The position numbers and the translations under genes were made by a program. The notes under the pieces are model-generated. The model searched no databases, was not told the DNA's origin, and saw nothing but the letters and a program-made list of their open reading frames with translations. From Microbacterium sp. XT11 (lineage in GTDB: Bacteria; Actinomycetota; Actinomycetes; Actinomycetales; Microbacteriaceae): a stretch of DNA of 64,000 bases. Location of the stretch: positions 1,303,081 through 1,367,080 of the forward strand of contig NZ_CP013859.1 in NCBI RefSeq assembly GCF_001513675.1, read 5' to 3'. Positions 54,750 to 62,113 of the stretch are shown here, piece by piece (the stretch's first letter is position 1; every line of letters begins with the position of its first letter).

Positions 54750-55384
54750 ACGGCTTCCCCGAGGGGTGGGCTCCGGGCACCTGGCGCATCACCGGCACCT
54801 CGCTCGACGGCGGCTGGCTGCCGATCCCGACGAAGAGCGAGACGGATGCCGAGCAGTGGGTGCGTGAGAACACCGCGGCGCTGCGCGAGGCGTGGGGTGC
54901 GTCGTGGAGCGCGGATGCCGCGACCCTGGTGCCGCTCGTGCTGGGCGCCGCACTCGACCGCCGCCGCGACGACGATGCGCTCGCGTTCCAGATCTGGCCC
55001 GCCCCGCACCCGGTGTGCGTCTTCGTGCACGTGGCGATGGGGCGCCGTGGCCACGATGACACCATGCCGGGCCCCGGCGATGGCATCCTGTTCGAGTCCC
55101 AGGGGCTCGGACCCGGTGTGCTGGTGCCGCGCACCGAGCAGATCGGCGAGGCGGCGGCACTCGGCTACGACATCGTCTTCTCGTTCGACGACCGTGTCGT
55201 CGTGATCGTGTCGGTCGAGCCGACGTTCTCCGACCTGCTCGGTCTCGTCTCGCCGTCGATCCAGGCGTTCGCGTCGTCGCTCACCCTGGTCGGACCCGAC
55301 GACGGTGCGCGCCGGGCGCACACGCCTGCGCTGCTGGAGGCGCAGGCGGGCGACACCTGGATTGATAGCCTGGCGACACCATGA
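54746..55384 (+). CDS. Third cassette protein, unknown function, cassette 2
   Basis: A soluble 212-aa protein without signal peptide or recognised domain. The N-terminal part is helical (KSETDAEQWVRENTAALRE), followed by alternating strands (AFQIWPAP, VCVFVHVAMG, DIVFSFDDRVVVIVSV). The same layout is found in 61517 and, as a fragment, before 47245. GTG 54746 overlaps the LXG-like stop (GTGA), so the products are made together in similar amounts. That coupling suits a chaperone or immunity partner of the LXG-like protein; the choice between them is open. Confidence 0.72.
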   Translation: MNGFPEGWAPGTWRITGTSLDGGWLPIPTKSETDAEQWVRENTAALREAWGASWSADAATLVPLVLGAALDRRRDDDALAFQIWPAPHPVCVFVHVAMGRRGHDDTMPGPGDGILFESQGLGPGVLVPRTEQIGEAAALGYDIVFSFDDRVVVIVSVEPTFSDLLGLVSPSIQAFASSLTLVGPDDGARRAHTPALLEAQAGDTWIDSLATP

Positions 55385-56196
55385 CTCTGGCACACCCCGA
55401 CGCACGTTCCTGGGCCGAGGCGCGATCCTCCGCCGACACTCCCCGCCTGGGGATGCTCGAGGCGGTCGCCTGTCAGGCGCATCCCGAGGTCGTGGCGACG
55501 TTCGGCGATGACGGAGCGGCGGTGGCCGCGCTTCTCGGACGCAGGCCGGCGAGTGCCGTGCGCCGCGGACTCACCGGCATCGGCATCCTGCTCGCCGTCA
55601 TCGGAGTGCTCGCGCCCATCGCCGGCGTCGCCGTGCTGGGTGCGGAGTCCTACCTGATCGATCGCGTGCCGGCCGACGTCTCGGTGCCGATCGCCGCGGT
55701 GGCCTTCGCCGTGGGCGCCGTGACCCTCGTGGTCGCGGGGCTCTCGTGGTGGCGCACCGGCGCGACCTGGTCCGGCCTCATCTGCGGGCTCGGGGTGGTC
55801 GCCGCCGTGTGCGGGGTGTTCGCCTCGATCAGCATGCCGACGGTCTCTGGGCGAGACGGCTACCCGCTGCCGACCCTGATGCTCCTGCCCGTGTGGGGGA
55901 CCCTCGCCTTGGGGGTGTTGCTCGCCCTGCTGGTCTTCTCGCGGTTCCGCGTGCGCGTGCCCGACGAGGCCGCGAGCGCGCCGAGCCCGATCACGGTGAG
56001 CGAGCGCCACGCCGCCGAGCAGGCGGCGCGTGCGATCCCCGATGCCGAACGTGCCGCGATCGTCGACGATCGCGACCAGGCCCTGCGGATCCTCGCCGAA
56101 CGCGGCCTCATCGACCAGGAGACCCTGGATCGTGCGCTCCGTGCCCCGCTGGGCACGCTGTTCACACTCGACGCGACCGGAAGGACCTCCGCATGA
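55381..56196 (+). CDS. Four-helix membrane protein, WW/RGLI family copy 4, cassette 2
   Basis: A 271-aa protein with four predicted helices (about 65-190) and the family C-terminus LAERGLIDQETLDRALRAPLG. The N-terminal WW-LE motif of the other three copies is reduced to GMLEAVACQAH. ATG 55381 and its stop both overlap neighbours by four bases. It is the fourth gene of cassette 2 and links the orphan array at 50104-52595 to cassette function. Candidate immunity protein against a membrane-active partner (inference). Confidence 0.75.
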   Translation: MTLAHPDARSWAEARSSADTPRLGMLEAVACQAHPEVVATFGDDGAAVAALLGRRPASAVRRGLTGIGILLAVIGVLAPIAGVAVLGAESYLIDRVPADVSVPIAAVAFAVGAVTLVVAGLSWWRTGATWSGLICGLGVVAAVCGVFASISMPTVSGRDGYPLPTLMLLPVWGTLALGVLLALLVFSRFRVRVPDEAASAPSPITVSERHAAEQAARAIPDAERAAIVDDRDQALRILAERGLIDQETLDRALRAPLGTLFTLDATGRTSA

Positions 56197-56837
56197 CCGA
56201 CGCCACCGCCGAGCCGTCGCCCGTCCGCGTCAGCCTGCGCGAGCAGCTCGGGGGCACGCCCGATCCTGACTTCGCGCTCGTCCTCCCGCCGGGGTGGATC
56301 CGCCGCGACGTCACCGAGCAGGAGCAGGACGGGATGCTCGCGGGCATCCGCGGGCGGCTGCTCGAGGCGAACCGGCCCGACCTGTACGGCAGGATGCGCG
56401 GGCTCGTGCAGGATGCCTTCACGCAGATGCGCAAGGTGTCGACGGTCGCGATGTTCACGGCGGGCGACAACGCCCCCGACAGCGCGTACATGCCCGCCTC
56501 GCTGACGGCGACGATCCAGCACGCTGAGCCGGGGCAGAACCTCGACGCCTATGTGCGCAGCGCCATCACGTCTGACGGCGCGACGCCGTTGCTCGGCGAC
56601 AAGCGCATCATGCGCGTCGAACGCGAGACGAGCGAGTCGCTCGACGGCGAGCAGATGCTCGTCACCACCGTCGTCTACATGACCCCGGTGCCCGGCAGCG
56701 AGAGGCGGCGTGCGCTGCTGCTCACCCTCGTCATCCTGAGGCCGGTCGACGCGCCGGCCGACGATGCCCCGCTCGTGCAGATGAAGACGCTGTTCGACCT
56801 GTGCGCTTCGTCGCTCAGCTGGTCGCCGCGCGAGTGA
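56193..56837 (+). CDS. PPGW-motif protein, unknown function, cassette 2
   Basis: A soluble 214-aa protein with an N-terminal VLPPGWIRRDV, then LEANRPDLYGRMRGLVQ, a beta-rich middle containing MTPVPGSERRRALLL, and a helical C-terminus (LFDLCASSLSW). Related to 62960, the N-terminal half of 47242 and the remnant at 48829. ATG 56193 overlaps the upstream stop (ATGA). No known family was recognised. Strict presence as the last gene of a cassette suggests a common accessory role, such as a secretion chaperone. Confidence 0.75.
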   Translation: MTDATAEPSPVRVSLREQLGGTPDPDFALVLPPGWIRRDVTEQEQDGMLAGIRGRLLEANRPDLYGRMRGLVQDAFTQMRKVSTVAMFTAGDNAPDSAYMPASLTATIQHAEPGQNLDAYVRSAITSDGATPLLGDKRIMRVERETSESLDGEQMLVTTVVYMTPVPGSERRRALLLTLVILRPVDAPADDAPLVQMKTLFDLCASSLSWSPRE

Positions 56838-56843
56838 GTGCCG

Positions 56844-56894
56844 GGCGATGGGGAGTAGTGCCCATCGCCACCGCCGCCGTGTCGTCCCTGTGCT
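56844..56894 (+). promoter_or_regulatory. Palindrome site F before the hydrolase unit
   Basis: The core GATGGGGAGTAGTGCCCATC (56847-56866) has two right-arm mismatches, with flanking GGC/GCC extending the arms (56844-56869). The -10 box is less clear than at other sites: TGTGCT at 56889-56894 has the right spacing, and TACGGT at 56897 fits the hexamer better. Confidence 0.6.
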
Positions 56895-56928
56895 GATACG
56901 GTCATCTCGACTGTGTGTGGGGGGGTGC

Positions 56929-57225
56929 ATGGCTGACGAAGTACAGGTGTTCTACAACCACCTGATCACCGAGACCTCGTTGATGAACGACTCGGTCACG
57001 GCTCTGATGGCGCGCAGCGGCACGCTGCAGGGCGACGACGTGGGCATCGAGAACCCCGCGCACCGCACGGCGCTGCGGCTCGAGATGCGGCGACGGTTCA
57101 CGGCGCTGCGCGCGACCGTCGAGGCCTGCACCTCGGATGCGAGCGACATCGCCGAGCGTCTCAGGGCGATCAGCGAGCGGTACTCCGATCTCGACGTCGA
57201 GCTCACGGGGAGGGAGCAGCCGTGA
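56929..57225 (+). CDS. Small helical ESX-like protein, second family, copy 1
   Basis: A 98-aa helical protein with no W-x-G motif. Its end, ERLRAISERYSDLDVEL, matches DRLTEINDSFTELDVSM of the partial gene at 63694, defining a second small family separate from the WND proteins. ATG 56929 follows a run of G that can serve as ribosome binding site. The stop overlaps the hydrolase GTG (GTGA), so the pair is translated together, as WXG100 partners often are with alpha/beta hydrolases in actinobacteria. Candidate secretion partner. Confidence 0.72.
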   Translation: MADEVQVFYNHLITETSLMNDSVTALMARSGTLQGDDVGIENPAHRTALRLEMRRRFTALRATVEACTSDASDIAERLRAISERYSDLDVELTGREQP

Positions 57226-58530
57226 CCCTCACGTCCCCGAACCGCGGCTACCCGCTGGAGCGCATCGACGGCAGCGAGGGGTCGATGGGATCGTGGGTGC
57301 GCACCTTCGACGACGTCGCGGAGCAGCTCGGCGCTCTGCGCGACCGGGCGCAGCGCGTGACCGAGCTCCCCGGCGTGGGCGACGCCATCACGAGGGCGCG
57401 AACGGACGCGCAGCTGCTGCTGTCGCCGGTGCGGTCGGGTGTCGGCGAAGCGGAACTGCTCTCGAGCGCGCTCGCGGCGTACGCCGACGCGTACGCCGCC
57501 TCGGCCGTGCCGGCCAATCGCATGATCGAGGAGATCGAAGACGCCCACGCCGCCTGGGAACGGCATCCCCTTCGACGTCCGTGCCGCGGCGAACCTGCAG
57601 AGGCTCACGGCGCTGCACGACCGCCTGGCGCATCTCTCGGAACCGCTCAAGAGCGAGGTCACGGCCCTCTGGAACGAGGTCATGCTCAACAAGGGTCAGC
57701 TGGTCTCCTTCGATCCGGACGGCTCGGAGCAGACGACGGCGGCGCTCTGGTACGGGCCCTTCGACGCGGCCAACGTCTCGACGCTCGTGCCGGGCATGCT
57801 CTCCGAGGTGCAGGGGATCGGCGAGTTCGGCACCTCGGCTCGCGACCTCATCAACGGCACGGGCGACGCCGCCATCGCCTGGTTCGGCTACGACTCGCCC
57901 GACTTCGTGGAGGAGCCCGCGATGGGCCGTGCACAAGACGGCGCACCGGCGCTGCGTTCGTTCCTGCTCGGTCTCGACGCACAGGCGGGCACGGGAACCA
58001 TCAACGTGGTCACCCACTCCTACGGCAGCACGACGGCCGCCCTCGCGATCGGCTCCGCACCCGACGGGCTCGGCGTCGACCGCTTCATCACGGTCGGCTC
58101 CGCCGGCCTTCCCGACGACGACGCCGTGCTGAGCAACCTGCAGGGACCGGACGCGCCACGACTCTACGCCACGACCTCGTCGAACGACTTCTGGGCGCCC
58201 GTCGGCAAGCTCACCGGCTGGGGGCACCACACCGACCCGGCGAGCCTCGACGGGGTGACCGTCTTCGACAGCGATGGGGGCGTGGGGGCCGGTGGCGAGG
58301 AGCTGCTGCCGACACCGGGGCACAGCGCGCACGGAGGGGCGAACTTCCCCTGGGAGCACGAAGCCGGAGGCTACCTCGAGAAGGGCAGCGAGTCGTTCTA
58401 CAACGTCAGGAGCATCGTGACGACCGGCGAGCCGGGCACCGAGCCCGGTGGCGAGGGCAGCGTCGAGGGCTACTGGGACATCGTCGCGCGCGGGCTGTCG
58501 TCACCCGGTGTGTACGGGTACGGATACTAG
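57222..58530 (+). pseudogene. Alpha/beta hydrolase (DUF1023-like) interrupted by a frameshift
   Basis: Two frames together make one protein of about 435 aa. Codons 1-112 from GTG 57222 form a helical WXG-like N-terminus. Near 57555-57560 the frame must shift by one base to continue AWNGIPFDVRAAANLQ and run to the stop at 58530. Removing one G from the TGGG at 57555-57558 restores it. The C-terminal domain has the hydrolase nucleophile motif VVTHSYGSTT and a late GHSAHGG, with a C-terminus rich in Gly and Tyr. Without the shift, the first frame runs to 58583 as nonsense. An internal ATG at 57682 could yield the hydrolase domain alone. A sequencing error is possible; otherwise the effector is inactivated. 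Confidence 0.75.
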
Positions 58531-58540
58531 GGTGTCGGCT

Positions 58541-59239
58541 GTGCGACACGTGTGGGCGGCAGCCGCCGTCGGATTGGTGCTGATCATGACCGGATGCGGC
58601 CCGCAGGCCCAGATCCCCGAGGGTGACGAGCTGTATCGCGAGGGGGAGCAGCGCTATCTCGCGATGGCGACCACGATGCACGGCATCCTCATGCGCGTGC
58701 ACGAGGGGGAGTGGACCGTCCCCACCGGCGGATACGGTGCGATCCCGATCGGATGCAACCTGGGCGCCGGGGGTGACTTCGGCTACCGCTTCTCCTACCG
58801 CCGTGAGGTGACGCTGCCCGGGCTCGACCGCGGCGCCGTGAGCGCCGCCGCGACCGAGGCCTTCCGTGAGGCGGGCCTGTCGGCCGAGCCGTCCGAGTTC
58901 GGCGAGGGCGAGGCGGCGGAGTGGAACCTCGTCGCCGAGGACGACGAGCACGGACGCATCGTGCTCACGATCGCGGCGGGAGCCTCGCGAGTGGAGGTCG
59001 CCGCTGACACGCCGTGTGCGCCGGGCAACGCGGCGGAGCTCTCGTCCATGGTCACCGCCGATGACGCGCGCGGCGGTGACACGCTGACCTGGCGCTCGCT
59101 GCCCGCGTTCGAGGGTCCCGGCTCCGTGCCGATCTTCTACTTCCCCGCGGGGAGCCCGGAGTACTTCTCGGAGGACGGTACTCCGGTCGACCCGCAGCCT
59201 GTCGTGACGGATCCGCCGACGGCTCCGTACGGCGGCTGA
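58541..59239 (+). CDS. Lipoprotein of unknown function
   Basis: A 232-aa precursor with a type II signal peptide: VRHVWAAAAVGLVLIMTGC, with lipobox MTGC, the cysteine being about residue 19. The mature part has no recognised domain; it contains a beta-rich region and pairs of cysteines (IGCNLG, DTPCAPG). GTG 58541 is chosen because AGGGTG lies about 7 bases upstream; GTG 58532 would add three residues. It follows the hydrolase gene by 10 bases and may be its membrane-bound immunity or accessory protein (inference). Similar small lipoproteins often accompany secreted effectors. Confidence 0.7.
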   Translation: MRHVWAAAAVGLVLIMTGCGPQAQIPEGDELYREGEQRYLAMATTMHGILMRVHEGEWTVPTGGYGAIPIGCNLGAGGDFGYRFSYRREVTLPGLDRGAVSAAATEAFREAGLSAEPSEFGEGEAAEWNLVAEDDEHGRIVLTIAAGASRVEVAADTPCAPGNAAELSSMVTADDARGGDTLTWRSLPAFEGPGSVPIFYFPAGSPEYFSEDGTPVDPQPVVTDPPTAPYGG

Positions 59240-59256
59240 CGGGTCGGATGCTGTGT

Positions 59257-59304
59257 GATGGGGAGTTGTCCCCATCGACGGTGTGGGGTGGGGTTCCGTA
59301 GTGT
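59257..59304 (+). promoter_or_regulatory. Palindrome site G and -10 box of the second WXG100 gene
   Basis: The core at 59257-59276 and TAGTGT at 59299-59304 are identical to site D. The only promoter-region difference from the first copy is G to A at 59305, right after the -10 box. Confidence 0.75.
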
Positions 59305-59360
59305 AGCGGTGTCGGGCCGGGGTGGTCCGGTCCAAGTGATTTTTACCGGAGGTGTGGACG

Positions 59361-59648
59361 ATGGCCGATTTCGGTGCGTCTTATGCGGAGATGGAGCAGG
59401 TGGCGTCGTCGCTGTCGCAGGCTCGTGATGACATTCAGGGTCAGTTGGACACCCTGAAGTCGCAGGTGGACACCCTGCTGGGTGAGGACTTCAAGACGCA
59501 GCACGCGTCGGGGAAGTTCGGTGAGGGGTATGGGGAGCTGACCACGGGTCTGAAGACCGCGGTGGATGGCATCAACGACATGTCCGAGTCGCTGTTGGGC
59601 ATGATGCGGGCGATCCAGGACCTCGACCAGCAGCTCGCCGGCAGCTGA
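59361..59648 (+). CDS. WXG100-like small secreted protein, copy 2
   Basis: Codes exactly the same 95 residues as 52731; the two base changes in the gene are silent (Ile and Asp codons). Same start choice, GGAGG site, promoter and terminator context. It sits before cassette 3 just as the first copy sits before cassette 2, so a WXG100 unit may accompany each functional cassette. Confidence 0.85.
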   Translation: MADFGASYAEMEQVASSLSQARDDIQGQLDTLKSQVDTLLGEDFKTQHASGKFGEGYGELTTGLKTAVDGINDMSESLLGMMRAIQDLDQQLAGS

Positions 59649-59663
59649 GCGACAGGTTTTTCG

Positions 59664-59695
59664 GGAGGGGTCGACGGGCAACCGTCGGCCCTTTC
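59664..59695 (+). terminator. Hairpin terminator after the second WXG100 gene
   Basis: The left arm is identical to the terminator at 53034. The right arm changes after 59691, but the outer stem still pairs through G-T wobbles, around the same GCAA loop, and it runs into CTTTCT. Confidence 0.65.
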
Positions 59696-59762
59696 TGCAT
59701 GCGCGGGAGACGCGACCTTCACGTGCCCCCACCCCGCCGCCATCTGGTTCCGCGCGACTGAG

Positions 59763-59810
59763 CGATGGGGAGTTGTGCCCATCGACGCCACGTGTCGGGG
59801 AAAGTAGTTT
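59763..59810 (+). promoter_or_regulatory. Palindrome site H and -10 box of cassette 3
   Basis: The core GATGGGGAGTTGTGCCCATC (59764-59783, flanked by C and G) is followed after 21 bases by TAGTTT (59805-59810). It is the same core sequence as site C, which precedes the other WND gene without a perfect right arm. Confidence 0.72.
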
Positions 59811-59837
59811 GGGTAGCGTTGATCTGGAGGGTGTGAC

Positions 59838-60179
59838 ATGGCTGGTGAACGCGTTCTTTATCCGATCGACGACCTGCGGGAGACGAGCAACCAGCTGACC
59901 GCGATCGTCGAGGAGTTCGAAGCGGCTTCCACGCGACGCGATGACCTCGAGCACGCCGTTGGGCGTCCCGATGGCGACGGTCGCCTGAAAGCGCGCGTGC
60001 ACGACTTCGAAGGCAGCTGGAACGACAGCCGCGACAAGCTGCTCACCAAGCTCAAGGAGGTCGCTGAGCGCGTGAAGGGCACGGTCGACGAGGTCACCAA
60101 GACGGACACGGACATGGGCAACTCGGTTCAGCAGTCCGGCAGCGGATCTGGCGGCCGTGGCCGCAGCGTCGCGAACTGA
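59838..60179 (+). CDS. Small helical W-N-D-S-R protein (WXG100-like), cassette 3
   Basis: A 113-aa helical protein with FEGSWNDSRDKL near residue 60 and a Gly/Ser-rich C-terminal tail (QSGSGSGGRGRS). Paralogue of 46403 and 53147. GGAGGG precedes ATG 59838, and the next gene starts 12 bases after the stop. Role as proposed for the family: partner of the LXG-like protein. Confidence 0.77.
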   Translation: MAGERVLYPIDDLRETSNQLTAIVEEFEAASTRRDDLEHAVGRPDGDGRLKARVHDFEGSWNDSRDKLLTKLKEVAERVKGTVDEVTKTDTDMGNSVQQSGSGSGGRGRSVAN

Positions 60180-60191
60180 GGCGGGGGAACG

Positions 60192-61520
60192 ATGAAGACG
60201 CACAAGGGGCATGAGGTCGCCGTCATCGAGGGCGACGCGACGGCGATCGGCAACCGTGGCGACAAGATCACGGAACTCGCGGAGCAGATGACCACGGCCG
60301 CGAAGACGCTCTCCGACATCAAGAGCGGCAAGCTCGTCGGCGAGGGCTACGCGATGGACAAGATCAAGGAAGTCGTCGGCGACGTCCACAGCGACCTCGA
60401 GGAGGCCGGGCGGCGCTACAAGCCCGCGGGCAAGACCCTGACCGACTACGCCGGCGTGCTCGCGACCGTCCAGGCGCAGATGCGGACGATCGTCGGGGAC
60501 TGCGAGACCAGTGAGCGGGCGCTCGCCACGGCCCAGAGCGAGGCCGATCAGGCCGACAGTGCACTCGCGCAGCACAACACGTCGGTGGCAGAGAACCCGC
60601 CGACGCCTGAGCAGGCTGATTCCTCGGCTGCGATGGGGGAGCGCCTCTCCGGGGCGGCCTCAGCCGCGCATTCGACTCTCACCACGGCGCGCGAGACCCA
60701 CAACCACAACCTCGGGCGCTTCGACGCTGCGTACGACACGTGGGACGAGGCTTACGAGCGGGCGGTCAACGGGCTCAGCGATGCGAACAAGATCGGTGAG
60801 GACAGCACCTGGGAGAACGTCGCCGGCGTGCTGGCGGTGATCTCGGAGTGGGTGTCGTGGGTCGGCCTCGCGATCGCCGTGCTGGGCGTCATCATCGGAG
60901 GCCCGTTCTTCGCGATCGCCGCCCTGGTGGTCGGCGTCATCGCGCTCGGCCTCACCATCGCGCTGATGTTCGACGGAAGGAAGGGACTGGGCGACCTGGC
61001 GTGGGCGATCGTCGGCATACTCCCGGTGGGCAAGCTCGGCAAGATCCTCGGCGGCAAGGGGAACGTGTTCAGCAAGTTCGGCAAGGAGACCTGGGCGCAG
61101 GTCCGCAACCCGATCCAGCAGATGCGCGGCCTGAAGAGCTTCGCCAATTCTGAGATCACCTACTCGTCGCGCGGGTTCAAGGAGTATTACGCGGGGGTAC
61201 GCGGTCTGCGACGCTCGTTCCAGAATCCCGTGACCGGATTCGCCGACGGCGTCGTGGAGCGCATGCTCTTCGGGCCGAGCCGATCCTTCTCCGTGGCCTT
61301 CCACGAGAGCGTCACCTCGGGAAGCGCCTTCTTCCAGAAGCAGCTGGTCGGATCGCTGCCGAAGGGATTCCAGGGGATCGCTGACGCACCGTCGTTCTCC
61401 ACCTTCGAGGCGATGTGGAACACGTACAAGTGGACGGATCGAGGAATCTCCCTCGGGCAGAACGGCAAGCCGTCAGGCGCTCTGTCTCCGGCGGGTCTGA
61501 TCAACGGGATGTTCCGGTGA
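60192..61520 (+). CDS. LXG-like protein with glycine-rich hydrophobic core, cassette 3
   Basis: A 442-aa paralogue of 53499. The helical N-terminal part (1-205) contains EGDATAIGNRGDKITELAEQ and YKPAGKTLTDYAGVL, the latter matched by YKPTGPILVDYANAL in cassette 2. Residues 213-290 are hydrophobic and Gly-rich (AIAVLGVIIGGPFFAIAAL, AIVGILPVGKLGKI). The C-terminal 150 residues diverge most. No catalytic motif is visible. ATG 60192 follows GGCGGGGG. The stop overlaps the next GTG. Confidence 0.72.
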   Translation: MKTHKGHEVAVIEGDATAIGNRGDKITELAEQMTTAAKTLSDIKSGKLVGEGYAMDKIKEVVGDVHSDLEEAGRRYKPAGKTLTDYAGVLATVQAQMRTIVGDCETSERALATAQSEADQADSALAQHNTSVAENPPTPEQADSSAAMGERLSGAASAAHSTLTTARETHNHNLGRFDAAYDTWDEAYERAVNGLSDANKIGEDSTWENVAGVLAVISEWVSWVGLAIAVLGVIIGGPFFAIAALVVGVIALGLTIALMFDGRKGLGDLAWAIVGILPVGKLGKILGGKGNVFSKFGKETWAQVRNPIQQMRGLKSFANSEITYSSRGFKEYYAGVRGLRRSFQNPVTGFADGVVERMLFGPSRSFSVAFHESVTSGSAFFQKQLVGSLPKGFQGIADAPSFSTFEAMWNTYKWTDRGISLGQNGKPSGALSPAGLINGMFR

Positions 61521-62113
61521 CGGAGTCGGTGGCGCTGCCCTGGGAGCTCCAGTACGACGCCGCCGGCTTCGTCGCGATCCCCGAGACGGATGATCCCGCG
61601 GCCGCCGAAGCCTGGGTACAAGAGTGCCTGGAGCGCTACGGACTCTGGCACGAGTCCGCGCCGGAGGCAGCCGATCAGGTCGCGGCGACGGCTCGGATGA
61701 TGCTCGACGCCGCGCGGACTGGCGGGGCGCGGCTCTGGTTCGCGCCGCCCGGGATCTACAGTGACGTCCTGGTCAGCATCGCCGTCGAGTCGTCCGCTGG
61801 CCGCCCGAGCACCGAGGAGCTCTTCGACGGGGTCGCCTCGTCGACAGCGGTGGATGTCACACCCTTGCGCACGGAGACACACGGTGCGGGCTATCTCGTC
61901 CGGTGGGGTGTGACGATCGAGGACCCGGAGGGTCCGGAGTCGGAGGCGCGCGGCTCCTTGTTCGTGGAGCATTGGACGGTGTTGCTGAACGACGGCACAT
62001 GGACGATCCTGATTGACGTGCTCGGTACCACACTCCCCGTCTTCGCGCAGCTCGAGGAGTACCTCCCGCAGCTGATCGTCGGCATCACCGTTCCCCGGGT
62101 TCCGGCAGCATGA
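61517..62113 (+). CDS. Third cassette protein, unknown function, cassette 3
   Basis: A soluble 198-aa protein, helical at first (DDPAAAEAWVQECLERYG), then strand-rich (ARLWFAPPG, DVLVSIAVESS, WTILIDVLG). Its C-terminal half matches the remnant ending at 47245 (DALVEVFVADSS, GVFVDVTAAS), which is how the decayed cassette was recognised. GTG 61517 overlaps the LXG-like stop and the TGA overlaps the following ATG. Candidate immunity protein or chaperone. Confidence 0.72.
   Translation: MTESVALPWELQYDAAGFVAIPETDDPAAAEAWVQECLERYGLWHESAPEAADQVAATARMMLDAARTGGARLWFAPPGIYSDVLVSIAVESSAGRPSTEELFDGVASSTAVDVTPLRTETHGAGYLVRWGVTIEDPEGPESEARGSLFVEHWTVLLNDGTWTILIDVLGTTLPVFAQLEEYLPQLIVGITVPRVPAA

Larger units (their letters stand above)
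59236..59691 (+). repeat. Long direct repeat, copy 2 (WXG100 unit)
   Basis: The second copy of the 456-base unit at 52606-53061, same orientation, 453 of 456 positions identical by eye. Two of the three changes are synonymous in the gene; one lies just after the -10 box. Confidence 0.93.
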
